In this document: one piece after another, positions 22,801 through 35,316 of the stretch | Layout: the number at the start of each line of letters is the position of its first letter | How positions within the stretch are numbered: the stretch's first letter is position 1 | NCBI GenBank assembly: GCA_030544235.1 | Contig: CM060477.1 | Span: 983,934-1,047,933 of the forward strand | DNA length: 64,000 nucleotides | DNA from: Lepturacanthus savala | Lineage: Eukaryota > Chordata > Actinopteri > Scombriformes > Trichiuridae | Reading direction: 5' to 3' | The notes under the pieces: model-generated | Seen by the model: only the letters and a program-made list of their open reading frames with translations | The model's database searches: none | Told to the model about the DNA's origin: nothing | Program-made: the position numbers and the translations under genes

Positions 22801-25800
22801 TCCCGACGAGGCCAAAATCAAGGAGCTGCTGGACAGAACCGACTACACGCTGGACGTCACCACGGGCCAGAGGAAGTATGGAGGACCGCCTCCAGAGAGC
22901 GTCTACGCTGGAGTACAGCCCACCATCGGCACAGAGGTGAGACGATATAACACACACAGAGAGAGAGGGGAATAACACACACACACACACACAGAGAGAG
23001 AGGGGAATAACACACACACACACACAGAGAGAGAGGGGAATAACACACACACACAGAGAGAGGGGGGGGGGGAGTAACACACACACACACAGAGGAATAA
23101 CACACACACACACAGAGGAATAACACACACACAGAGAGAGAGAGAGGGGAATAACACACACACACACACACAGAGAGAGAGGGGAATAACACACACACAC
23201 AGAGAGAGGGGGGGGGGAGTAACACACACACACAGAGGAATAACACACACACACACAGAGGAATAACACACACACACACACAGAGAGAGAGGGGAATAAC
23301 ACACACACACACAGAGAGAGAGAGGGGAATAACACACACACACACAGGAATAACACACACACACACACAGAGAGAGGGGAATAACACACACACACAGAGA
23401 GAGGGGAATAACACACACACACAGAGGAATAACACACACACACACACACAGAGAGGAATAACACACACACACACACACACACAGAGAGAGGAATAACACA
23501 CAGTATAAAAACCATGTTATTTTTTGAAAACTGCAGTTTCTGAGTGAGAAGTTTTGGAAAGTTTTTTTTTTTAACATACCTGGAAATAAGCTTCACCAAA
23601 TCTGTATAATAGATCAGTGGTTTTCAGACTTTTTCAGTGATGTTCCATCTTTTTAAATGTTTTCCCCCTGATGCTGTGCTGTAAAATCAGTGATTTATTA
23701 AAGATAAACTACTTGTATCAGTGAAACTGACAAATACTGAAAAACATTTAATTAATAAATATTTATATAAAACCAGTCAAAACTCAAACAGGCTAAATGT
23801 ACATTGGTCTCTGATGGCAGGAAATAATCTACATAAATAACTAAAATGTGTTGTAATCATTACTTCATCACATCATTAATGACTTTCGTTCTCACTTGTT
23901 TATCTGTATTTTCAGCTTTAGCCACGTCTCCATCGTTAGGAGTGCGTTGTCATGGTAACAGCAGGTCGTTAACGAGCATAGACTGTATAGGAGACGAGTG
24001 ACGATGGGTTAACGGGTCAAACTAACTTGGTCGGAGGAGGAATAATAAATTAAATATCTATAATTCAGTGTATGAACATAGATACATATAGATAAAAGCT
24101 TCTTGGACCCCTGCAGTACCTCCATGTACCACCAGGGGGACGAGGACCCACAGTTGAGAACCACTGGAATAGAGTATATGTGGTGTAGCATGTTTTACAT
24201 ATATAAATAAAAACAACAAAAGAGCATTAGACAATTAAGACACATTTCAATTGGAAAAGGAACCAAATGCATAAGTTATTTTATAACACAAATGTATAAA
24301 TAAAACTAAAAATCCATGTGAACATTTCCATGTAGGTGTTTCAGGTCATAGAAATAAAGACGTTTCTCATTTTCCATCTGCTTTCAAAGCTGCTGCAGGT
24401 GACGTTAATTCCTCCTCAAACGTTTCCTCCTCTTTCTCCTCTCAGATCTTCGTGGGGAAGATTCCTCGCGACCTGTTTGAAGACGAGCTGGTTCCTCTGT
24501 TCGAGAAGGCCGGTCCCATCTGGGACCTGAGGCTGATGATGGACCCGCTGAGCGGCCTGAACCGCGGCTACGCCTTCGTCACCTTCTGCACTAAAGAGGC
24601 GGCCCAGGAGGCCGTCAAACTGGTCAGTTCAGAGAGGAATTAAAGCAGGAATTACTGGGATATGACTGTTTAGTTTTATTATGATCAATGAATCCAAATC
24701 ACACGTTTTCCAGGGAAAAAAGGGAAAATCAGATCAATATTATATATTTCTTCCTTTCAAATTAAAAGCGTATGTTCACCTTTAAAATTTATTAGTATTT
24801 TCACCACGTCCTATTTGCTGTAGATCAGAGGATTAAAAATAAACCTTTTTATCTAAATTATTGAATATTTACAGGAATAATTCAGCTTTTAATTTATAAA
24901 ACAGGACAAATGACGTAAAGAAATAAACGTGACTTCAACATGTTCTATATTCAGTCATTTTACTGTTTAAAACTTTTAGTCACTGATCAGTATTTAATGA
25001 TCAAACTGATTAAAACTAAATATTTTATTTTGAGATTAAAAGATTCTCACTGAGTTCCCACCAGAACTGGTGCTTTTATTGTGAAAAATAAAGCCATTCA
25101 TCAGGCCTGACGTCTCTGTAAATGCTCCATTTTTACTGTATTTGTGTTTTTCTCAGTGTAATAATCATGAGATCCGGCCGGGGAAACACATCGGCGTCTG
25201 TATATCAGTGGCCAACAACCGTCTGTTCGTGGGCTCCATCCCCAAGAGTAAAACCAAGGAGCAGATCGTCGAGGAGTTCGCTAAAGTCACAGGTAAAAAC
25301 AACTAAAGACGACTCCTCGTCTGAGCTGTCGGTCCGTGAAGGTGTGACATCACAACGTGCGTTTCCCTCCCCCCCTCCTGTCCCAGAGGGCCTCAGTGAC
25401 GTCATCCTCTACCACCAGCCCGACGACAAGAAGAAGAACCGCGGCTTCTGCTTCCTGGAGTACGAGGACCACAAGACGGCGGCTCAGGCCCGGCGGAGGC
25501 TGATGAGCGGGAAGGTGAAGGTCTGGGGCAACGTGGTGACGGTGGAGTGGGCCGACCCCATCGAAGACCCCGACCCTGAGGTCATGGCAAAGGTCAGTCC
25601 ACCAGGAGGGAGGAGGTCCACATGTTTAGACTCTTATTCTGAAAGGATTGAAGCTCATTTAACGTAGTAGTAGGTTCATTTATGGCTTATGAGGCTGTAA
25701 AGATGAATTAATGTTATTGGATTAATTCTAACAGTTAAAATGTTAAACATTATGAAGTTATTCCTTCAGGATTCTGAAAAACTGTTAAATAATTTAATAT

Positions 25801-27868
25801 TTTTTTAATAAAGTGATTTATTTTTCATAATCTTAATTTACCTTTGTTTAAATATTTTATTTTTTAAAGTTAAAATTATTTTTTACTTTTTTTAAATAAT
25901 TTTTGACTCATATTCTTTACATTTTTATTGATTAAAAACATTTTAAGTATTTTTTTTGTAGATTTTTAAATTAATTTTTTAAATATCTTTTTCTGTTTTT
26001 TTTTACCTAATTTTGACATTTTTAATATATACGTCTTTTATCATTTTTATATTTTTTATAGTTTTGTTCATTTTTATTTTGTCTAATGAAATTTTTTATA
26101 TAAAATCTAAAGCTTTTTTCTGAGTTTATCATATAACTTGATATATTTAGACTGAATTCTTTTATATTATATATTATAATTCCTTTACATTATATCCTAA
26201 AGCCTTCATCACTCACCAGTAGAAATTGATTCTAGAATCATGTTTAGTCTAAAAAAAGAATTTGTTCCGTTTCTACGCGACATGAATGAATAAAATATAT
26301 TTTATTAAATATTTAAATGAAACTCATCATTGCAGCTCATGGTGTCGTCCTTGAACATTTGTCTGTTCAGGTGAAGGTTTTGTTCGTGAGGAATCTGGCC
26401 AACGGCGTCACTGAGGAGCTGCTGGAGACGAGTTTCAGTGAGTTTGGGAAACTGGAGCGAGTGAAGAAGCTGAAGGATTACGCCTTCATTCACTTCGAGG
26501 AGCGAGACGGAGCCGTCAAGGTGAGGGGGCGTCGCCGAGGAGGGTTTTAACGACGCTTTCTGTTACTTGTCGCTAACGCTCGTCGTTTCCAGGCCCTGGA
26601 CGAGATGAACGGGAAGGAGCTGGAGGGAGAACCCATCGAGATCGTCTTCGCTAAACCTCCAGATCAGAAGAGGAAGGAGAGGAAAGCTCAGAGGCAGGCG
26701 GCGAAAACACAAATGTAAGAGGAGACGGGGGTTGATGCTCGGAGAAACTGAGAATGTCCACAAAATATACCAGAGACTCACATCACACCGTTAAATCAAT
26801 GATCCTGTAATCGAGGAATGAAACTCAAGTCAAGAGTTATCTACAAATGTCAAATCAAATTTAGTTAAATCACAAATTCACCTCAAAACAGCAACACAAC
26901 TCGATGTGGAAATCTAATTAAACACATTTTATCTGGAAAAACCAGCAGATATATGAAGGTTTATGGGGCTGAAATATTTTAATTCCAACACTAAATGATC
27001 AGAAACAAGTCTTAATTAACTTAATTAATCATAAATATTGTCCCAAGCCATTTATCAAAAACTGTCTATTTACCTAAAATCACTGTATATATTCATGTAT
27101 TTTACATCTGGACCAAACCATTTTGAGGAACATGGGGGGGTCCAGCTGATAAATGTCTTATATTTAGTGTTTTTAATAATTATTTCCGCCTGTTTTTGAT
27201 CTGAAACTCCTCCTCCTTTCTCCTCATCCAGGTACGACGACTATTACTACTACCCTCCTCCCCCCCACATGCCTCCCCCTGTCAGGGGGCGTGGCCGAGG
27301 AGGCGGCGGCGGCCGTGGCGGCTACGCCTACCCGCCCGACTACTACGGTTACGAGGACTACTACGACTACTACGGCTACGACTACCACAACTACCGCGGC
27401 GGCTACGACGACCCCTACTACGGCTACGACGACTTCCAGGCCCCCGGCCGGGGGCGGGGCGGCAGCCGGGGCGCTAGGGGCGGAGCCTCGCCGGCCAGGG
27501 GGCGCGGCGGCGGAGGAGGCGGCGGCGCCGGGGCACCCAGAGGCAGGGCCGGCTTCCCCCAGCGCGGCGGGCCCGGACCGGGCCGCGGCGGCGGGCGCGG
27601 CGTGAGAGGAGGCGTCCAGCCGAGAGGGCGAGGAGGGGTACGTGGTGCTCGGGGTGGTGGCCGCGGTGGAAATGTAGGAGGAAAGCGCAAAGCTGACGGG
27701 TACAACCAGCCAGATTCCAAGCGGCGCCAGACCAATAATCAGAACTGGGGCTCTCAACCCATTGCTCAGCAACCGCTGCAGGGCGGTGACCATTCTGGTA
27801 ACTATTCCGGTTACAAATCTGACAACCAGGAATTTTATCAGGATTCTTTTGGGCAACAGTGGAAGTAA
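19832..27868 (+). CDS. syncrip: hnRNP Q / SYNCRIP RNA-binding protein
   Basis: Exons: 19832-19985, 21521-21639, 22715-22936, 24446-24622, 25157-25292, 25387-25592, 26371-26520, 26593-26714 and 27232-27868, giving 640 aa (human 623). Order: MATDHVNGNGTEEPMDTT start, acidic N-terminal helical domain (about 20-160), RRM1 (about 164-242, IFVGKIPRDLFEDEL...GYAFVTF), RRM2 (about 243-325, LFVGSIPKSKTKEQI...GFCFLEY), RRM3 (about 340-410, VLFVRNLANGVTEE...YAFIHF), then a Tyr-rich YYGYEDYYDYYGYDYH segment and an RGG-rich tail with the NLS-like KRKADGY...KRR, ending DSFGQQWK. It binds AU/A-rich RNA and acts in splicing, mRNA stability, translation and granule transport, in nucleus and cytoplasm. The ending and N-terminus favour SYNCRIP over HNRNPR. 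The start has a good context (gacATGG). Confidence 0.97.
21673..22228. repeat. 22-bp G-rich minisatellite, syncrip intron
   Basis: Unit 'ggttcctaggggtcggctggtg', about 25 copies with tct/cct/ccg variants, starting about 30 bases after the donor at 21639. GGGG and GGG runs recur on the transcribed-sense strand, so RNA G-quadruplexes are possible. Confidence 0.93.
22430..22592. mobile_element. Decayed MITE ending in 'gcagccctaaa'
   Basis: Text such as 'attattttctggtttctttagtctct', 'ttatgaaccaaactaat' and the terminal 'ggttgcagccctaaa' matches a common fish hAT-like MITE whose ends read agggctgcaactaac. Related fragments lie at about 33998-34080, 41415-41690, 57575-57900 and 59395-59600. Identified from memory of the family, not by search. 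Confidence 0.5.
22945..23505. repeat. (CA)n/(GA)n compound repeat, syncrip intron
   Basis: Repeated 'gaataacacacacacacagagagagagggg' modules starting eight bases after the donor at 22936. Several CVCVIPL-type minus-strand open frames come from it. Confidence 0.93.
23615..24166. mobile_element. hAT-like MITE in a syncrip intron
   Basis: The left end CAGTGGTTTTCAGACT and right end GTTGAGAACCACTG are inverted-repeat termini typical of hAT elements. The flanking 8-mers taatagat and gaatagag match at six of eight positions and are a likely target-site duplication. About 550 bp, no transposase frame. The right end carries CCACCAGGGGGACG (24129-24142), similar to a CTCF core. The right half is shared with the element at 38278. 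Confidence 0.72.
25593..26370. other. AT-rich syncrip intron, nothing else seen
   Basis: T-rich intron between the RRM2 and RRM3 exons. There are many T-runs and no recognisable element. Confidence 0.6.
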
Positions 27869-30800
27869 AAAAAGAAAAAAATAGGGCTTTGATAACAAAA
27901 TACACAAGTGTTTTTTTCTTTCTTTTTTGGTTTTGTCTTGTTTTTTTTATTTAGAGACTCTGATTGGCCCTCGATCCCGCAAAAAAACAAACGGTTGCCT
28001 GCATTTTTATTTTTTTTCCTCCAAAAAAAAAAAAAAATAATTGACATCTGGCAAGATTCTCTCTTTTTGTACATATTTTAATAATCCGCTTGGACTCAAA
28101 AACAGTAGTCACACTCCCACCTGTCTCTGGCGAACTGGTTTTATTTTATGTTTTGTTTTTTTTGTTTTTTTATTTTTAAAAGATGGTCATAAGATTTTTC
28201 CATAAACGTTTGAAAATTTTTTAGATGCAATATGTGCTCGAGCTGTCTATTTGGCTATAGCTTTATGTATGTTTTTAGAGATTCTGGTTTTTTCCATGTT
28301 TTAAGTAGCTTAACAGCAACAAAGCATATGTCTCCTAAACATGTATTTAAAAAACAAATGAAAATACAATTTGTACTGTCACAAAGTAAAATGCGTGTCT
28401 TGTTATTGAAAAGAGAAGAAAAAAAAAAAAAGGACGGTCTCAGTCCTATTTTTTGGCTTTACATTTTGGCTTGTATTCTTTGCTGTTTGTCTGCTTTAAT
28501 AAACATTTACACGCACACGTGTACAAAAAAACTTCAAATTGTGTTGCAAATTCATGTTTCGGCAAATTCTCTCTTTCAAATTGCCTTCAAATTTTTAAAG
28601 GCTCCTTGTGGAAGGAAATGGATTTAAAGGTTTGCCAGCGTTTGGCCCTTCACCGCCACGACCACCACAGCGTTTTACACCTTTTATATATATATATATA
28701 TGCATGCCATCAAATTCCAAAATAAAACCACCCACTTCTCTCCAAGTTGGCATCTTTTACAGTCGCATATTCATCCTCTTTGAGTTCATCATGTCCTAAA
28801 ATCATTAATTAATTGGGTGTTTTTAAAGATAAGCCCCGCCCCCTCCGATCCAAGTCATTCAACTCCCTGTTTGTTGCCGGTGAGGAGGGGAAGAAGGGGA
28901 GTAAATAATAAATTAAATTTTAAAAAAAAAGCACAATTTGATTTACTAATATGTCAAAGTCCAGCTTTTCCTTGTCCCAGAAGGATCTACTGGCTGTTGA
29001 AGGCCTGGATACTAATCCTGCATGTTTGATCCAGAGGTTTGCTGTCGTGCTGTTGTTGGGAGGAAACTGCTGCATGTCCCTGCTTATATTTATTTAATAA
29101 ATACTCTGGCTGCTTTTAACCTCCTCCTCCCTTCTGCCCGTGTCCACATTGATTTTTCTTTATTTTCCCCCACGATCTCTTTATTTTCCTGCATGTTGAA
29201 TCTGTGAATGTTGGCTTTTTGTTTTATTTTTAACTTCTGCAAAACAAGCAGTGAAAGCCCCGTCCATTCGTTGAAGGTGTCCTGCAGTGACTGTGTGTGT
29301 GAGGGACACAACCAGTTAGTGTGTGTGTGTGTGTGTGTGTGTGAATCACTCCTGGTTTTTCATGCCGTTTCTAATTGCTTCCTTTTGTTACCTGACTAGC
29401 AGGGAAAAGAGGTCGAGGCCGGTCCTGACGTGTCGCTATGAAGACCGAGCGGCGGCGTGTTGTCTGCAGGCTGCTGGGATGCGATGGTAAGGTCACCTGA
29501 CTCAGTGGTCCAATGGTATTCCAGCCCTCTTTGTATTTTATTTGATGATTTTATTCCTTTAATCTGGAAGGAGCAGACTCCTGCAGCTCCACATAATCAG
29601 GAGGAGCTGAGTTTGCTCTTATTTTTGTATTATTTAAGAGTCGTCAGTGTTTTATTTTATTTTCATCCCGACCAGATTATGCCATAATGAGACTTGACAT
29701 CTTTCTGGGGAAAAGCACTTTTTTCTTTTTGTTTTTTTTGTCCGTTTAGTGGAACTTCTTCTTCTTTAGAACCACGTCGAGGTGTGAAACCTGCCGTTTT
29801 TTGTGTTTTTTTAAAGAGTCGGGCATTCCAGGATTAAAAAGCATGAGTTGTGTAGGAACTGAAAGCCGCCGAGGGTTTAACTACCTCAGTGTTCGAGGAC
29901 TTTTCCTGCTCTGTCGCTCGCTGGAGCTCCTGAATGAGCCTGAACAGCTTGTCTGTGTTTCTGAATGAACTGATGTCGCTGACTGACCGTCTTCAGGTCA
30001 GAAAACTGTTTTATAAATGTTGGTTTTTATTATTTGTGGAATCTGAGCTGCGTGAAAACAGCAGCCGAGGTTCATCCTGTCTTCTATGGAGGGGAATGTT
30101 GTAGTCGAGGAGGTAAAGGACGAATTAACGAGGGATTTTTATTCTTTTCCGGATCATAAATAAGAATAAATTCACCCAAAGAGACGAGTCAGCAGCAGAA
30201 TTCCTGCCAACGACTCACTAAAGATCATAACTATAATAATAAAGTTATTAAAAGGTCAAAGAATCAAACAGGAATCAAGTCCAAAGACTTTGAGCAGCTT
30301 ATTTTAATTAAAAAAGGTGGATTTTTAAAGGCTGGATGTTATTTTGGATGCATAAAGTTATGAGAATATATAAATATATTTAGTTTTATTAATGTGAAGC
30401 TTTAATTTTCACATAAAACCTTTTTGTATAATTTATTAAACATCTTCTATTAAGTATCCAACATATTTAAGGTGGGTTTTTAGTAATTACTGCATATAAA
30501 TGCATCACATAAAGACAATAAAATCTATAAATATTCATGTGAAAATCAACTAAATCTTCACATTAATGTTTTAATAAAACTATAAATTATTCATTTTCTC
30601 TCATCAATACTTTTGATTCAAAAACACTTTATTATTCCTTTAAAAATCATGTTTTGTGTAATTTTCTGCTAAAATCTTTAATCTTTCGACTTGATTCTTG
30701 TTAGTTTTGATTATAATATATAATAAATTAATAGAAGAGACGTATTTATGGAGTTTAGTGAGTCGTTGGAAGATGTTTGGACTAAAAACAAACGTATTTA

Positions 30801-31411
30801 TCTGTGAAACGACTCTAAAACGTCTCTTATCTCCTCGACTTTCGTCTGAATTGTGTGTTTTTGTGGCCGATGTGTTCTGCTTAGTTTTATTTTATTGTTT
30901 GAGTGAAGCTGCTTCACATCAACACGTCTGTAAACTCATCTGTGGTTTTAATGCAGCACATTCATGTTTCTGTTAATTCAGACTTGGTGCTAAAACATGG
31001 AAAAAGAATAACTCACCACAACTTTTTATATTATTTTCATCTTTAGCTTAAAAAAAATCACCTTGTTTGTAAAACGCATGGAAAAACTGGAGCTGCTGTT
31101 TGTTGTTGTTTGTTGTTTTTTTGTTTTTCAACAAATCCCATGAAGATGAAATCAACACTATTTGATATTTTCAGACTTTTAATCTCGTTCCTGAAGAAAC
31201 AAAGTCCAGTTTTGCCTGAAAAAATCAGTTTTTATTCACTTTTAATAGAAAAAATTCAATTAACTTTTAATTGAAAGAATCCAAATTGGCTCCTTATTGT
31301 TAATTTATATGCAAATGTATGTAAATTAGCAGACATTTTAATTTCCCGTGGCCCAAATAAGGCCGTCGAATCAATTATTTGGCCCCAACAGGAACTCCTG
31401 AACTCTTGTGT

Positions 31412-31482
<71 letters not shown>

Positions 31483-31995
31483 TGATATTATCTATTTGTT
31501 ATTGATGGATCAATAACTTGTTGAGTAGTTTTCATGGGAATCACATGAATGATGTGTTTTGGAGCCTGTTTAAAGGCGTTTGGTGGAACTTTAAAACTCA
31601 TGAATTAGGTTTTATCAGCGAGAAGCTTCTGAACTGAAAATCACAGCTTCTTGTTGGTTTTCTGTGTTTTTAATGTTTTTTTTTAATGGTGCTACTGTAC
31701 CGAGGCTGTTTCCTCCTCCGGTGAAACAACAACTCGTGTTTTATCCGAGTTTTTGCCTCATGAATCAAACTTTCATTTCCTCGTTCTTTCTCTTTTTATC
31801 CAGTTTGTGAAGAAGAGCCAGATTATTTTGTTTTTTTAGTATTGACTCTGTTGGAATCACAGATTTAAAGAGTCGATGTTTTTTTGTGTTTTCTTTTGTT
31901 TTTGCTAACAAGTGTTTGCATTCTTGCAAATGAATTGTTTTATACTGTACAGTGAGGTGAGGTAAACCTATTTTTCTAATAAAGTTATTGACTTT
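27869..31995 (+). other. syncrip: syncrip 3' UTR and downstream region
   Basis: After the stop there are long T-rich stretches, a PUM-type TGTACATA (28068-28075), and AATAAA hexamers at 28498-28503, 28721-28726, 29096-29101 and 31978-31983. The last is followed by 'gttattgactttgacctcggatgtgtgttt', a good GT-rich downstream element. Several poly(A) choices, giving a 3' UTR of about 0.65 to 4.1 kb, are plausible. A GC-rich island at 29403-29486 has acceptor- and donor-like edges. A (GT)n occurs at about 31410-31482. I see no further protein-coding gene. Confidence 0.55.
31978..31983 (+). promoter_or_regulatory. syncrip: Distal syncrip poly(A) signal
   Basis: AATAAA with a GT-rich downstream element ('gatgtgtgtttt') 24 to 40 bases further on. 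The strongest mRNA-end signal between syncrip and bub1. Confidence 0.55.
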
Positions 31996-32860
31996 GACCT
32001 CGGATGTGTGTTTTATTTCATCATGAAAATGACAGAAAAGACAGGAATTATTGACTAGAACATATTTCTACTTAATTACAATGATGTTTTTTAACCTAGA
32101 GGATCCCAGTGTCAAATAAAACTAATGATAACTTGATAAATATCAGCAAATAGTGAAAATTCAAAGGTTCAAACCACTGGTTTCATCGTTTAATGTTTGA
32201 TTTCTAATAAGTAATTGGTTAAATTTACTAGTTTATTAACTAGTTATTACATTCTAGTACATTTTAAATGCTTAAAATTGTCAAATTTTTAAAATGATTT
32301 CAATTTATTCAATTTAAATATTAAAAACATTAATAAATAAAGAAATAGACACTTGAAATGAGATCTATACATTTTATTTATTCCAATATTTAAGTTGATA
32401 ATTAGGCAGTATTCACAGTTGATTAAATTCATTTGCAAGTTAATTTAAATGGTAATTGAAAATACCTTATTTCCGGTTGTAAAAGCAAATGCTTTTATTT
32501 TGAAGTGTCCAGGAAATGCATCTGATGAAAAACAGCGTCAGTTACAGTATCAATAACTGACATTTACTAAAAAATAACTAAATATTAACGGCTGGTATTG
32601 TAAATACTAACTTAAATAGTATTTGAGGAGGTGTAACCTGCGTTTTATGGTTTTAAGAGATTTACTAAAAACATTTAATTCAAATAAAAGAAAAAATGTC
32701 GTTATTGACGCGTTTTTCTGTTTTATTACATAAGTCAGTGTCTCAAAATAATAAATATATCAAAGTAGTTAAAACACTAATGCAGATTTATGGATTTTAA
32801 ATTTACGTAACAAAATAAAACAGATTTACGCCCGTTCTGCTTTTATTTTGTTGACATTTA
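31996..32860. other. AT-rich intergenic DNA, nothing seen
   Basis: Low-GC spacer between the syncrip mRNA end and the bub1 promoter. No gene, repeat array or transposon end is recognisable. Confidence 0.5.
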
Positions 32861-32865
32861 TTTTA

Positions 32866-32951
32866 CCGGAAGTGTCGTCACGCCGCGGGGGCGGGGCCTC
32901 AGCGTCTCCGTGGAGAACTCGCGTTGCTATTGGCTGAGCGCGAAATTTGAA
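32866..32951 (+). promoter_or_regulatory. bub1: bub1 promoter: ETS, GC box, inverted CCAAT, CDE/CHR
   Basis: In order: CCGGAAGTG (32866-32874), a GC box (about 32886-32897), ATTGG (32929-32933), GCGCGAAA (32938-32945) and TTTGAA (32946-32951). The start codon follows at 33084. NF-Y sites followed by a CDE (GCGC) and, four bases on, a CHR (TTTGAA) are the classical arrangement of G2/M genes controlled by DREAM/MuvB-B-MYB. GCGCGAAA is also an E2F-type site. This suits a mitotic kinase. Confidence 0.65.
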
Positions 32952-33083
32952 ATTCTGCAGAGAAAAAAAAAGCGAAGAGCGATGCGGCTCCGCGAAAACT
33001 GATTTTAACAGGAAAAATACTCGAATAAAAGTCCAGTTTGGGATTTATATGAGTTCAAGGATTTTATCTGAACTCCGAGTGAA

Positions 33084-35285
33084 ATGGACGTCGCTTCGTA
33101 TTTACGGTAAATCAGCGTTTTATTCTGGTATCACCCGGGGGTTAGCTGCTAGCGGTTAGCTTCCTGCTAGCGGTTAGCTTTAATGGTAACGGTACACTAA
33201 TGTTTATAGTATTATATGACGTTTTAATGATTTAATGAGTGTTTATTTATCCTTTTAGACGTTTTGAAAGCAGCTTGAGCTCATACACAGGAGAAGATCC
33301 TCTGGACCAATGGGACAAGTGAGTCACGTGACTTTTAATTATTGTTTATTAATTGTCATTAAAGGATAAATGTGAAGTATAATAAGCAGTGATGGAAAAT
33401 AACTAAGTTTATCTGCTTGTTTTTACATGTGAAAGAATTAAATAGTTTATAAAACCGTTCATAATAAAACTTTTTTTTTACTTTAATATAATATTTACTG
33501 TGTCGTCTTATTTTATAGGGATTTTCAGAATAAGAGCTTACAAAAATATAAACTTGTAGATGAGCAGTGTGAAGTAACACTCATGTGTATATGTGTCCTA
33601 TTTTATTTGTCAACATCTTATTTTTATTCTAAAAATCACGTTGGTTGTGTTTTTATGCAGTAAATCTGTTTTTTAAATGAAGTTATGTTTGTTAAGTGTT
33701 ATTTGTTCTGGTTGTCCTGCAGGTTTGTGGCGTACCTGGAGCAGAAGTTACCTGCAGACTCGGGTAGCAGCATGTCTCTGGTGTTGGACAGTCTGGTAGA
33801 GAGATATTTAGATGTGGAGAGATACGCCAACGACACCAGATACGTCAACTACTGCATCAAATGTGTAAGTTTGACTCCGATATCACAGATTACACAGCGT
33901 TTATGGCTGTTGGTTTTATTATTGTCTGCTCTTCTACTGTTAATGAAGCCTCCAAGCTGTGGTATCATTATAAAAATAAAGAAAATCATTCTATTTATTT
34001 ATAGGGCTGCAACTAACGAGTATTTGTGGTGGATCCAGAATAGATTAATAGGTTCTAGAGTTAACGAGGTGTCCCTGAACGCACCATGAAGCCATATAAA
34101 TACATCAGGACCAGTTTATATCTATTAATATTAAACATTTATGAAGTTGAATCACTGCTGTGATGGTAATAAATGTCCTGGACGTGTTGGACCTGGTGTT
34201 CCAGGCCGGTTTTTACCAGGAGCCCATCGCCCTCTACAGCCACCTGTTCAGTAAAGGTGTCGGCACCAGGACCGCCGCCCTCTACCTGGCCTGGGCCCAG
34301 ACCTTTGAACTCAGGGGGATGATGGACCAGGCTGAAGCTGTCTACCAGAAAGCTGTGGAGAACCAGGCCCAGCCAGCTGAGAGTGTCCTCAATGAGTACA
34401 GGTAACACACACACACACACAGTAACACACACACACCTACAGTAACACACACACACCTACAGTAACACACACACACCTACAGTAACACACACACACCTAC
34501 AGTAACACACACACACACCTACAGCTGAGTGTCCTCAATGAGTACAGGTAACACACACACACCTACAGTAACACACACACACCTACAGTAACACACACAC
34601 ACACCTACAGCTGAGTGTCCTCAATGAGTACAGGTAACACACACACACAGTAATACAGGTAACACACACACACACACACAGGGTAATACAGGTAACACAC
34701 ACACACAGTAATACAGGTAACACACACACACACACACACAGGGTAATACAGGTAACACACACACACACACAGTAGTACACACACACCTACTACAAAATCC
34801 TATTTAATTTCTTGACTCTTTTGTTGTTTTTTAATTTTTCTCTGTTCAATCAGCTGTTTTTAATGTTCTGTATCAAATAAACATGTCTTTCTTATTAAAT
34901 TATTGAAGATAAATCAGATTAAATGTAACTTTTAAAGAAAAGTGTTAAATATTCCACTGATTTATCTTTATATTTATGATTTGCTGCTTGTTGAAAACAT
35001 GAAGGTGAATTAATAAATAATACATTTAATTTTAATTTGATCTACAGACAGTTTCAGTCCAGAACCAGGAGCCAGACGACAGCAGCAGGTGAATTTATTA
35101 TATTATTATTTTATTATTAGAATGTTTATATTAATGTAAGATTCTGTTCATTAAATATTATAAATATAATGTTTTTATTTAATATTAAATCAGGAGTGAA
35201 CCCTCTACAGAACTCACAGTTAACCAATCAGATGTCCCCACGCAGAGAGACCGCCCACAGCAAGGTGTCTGTCTGTGTGTCTGTC

Positions 35286-35316
<31 letters not shown>

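Noticed and set aside
27224..27907. Several open frames overlapping the last syncrip exon on both strands
   Set aside because: Shadows of the RGG/Tyr-rich coding sequence. Only the frame ending DSFGQQWK joins the upstream exons in phase.
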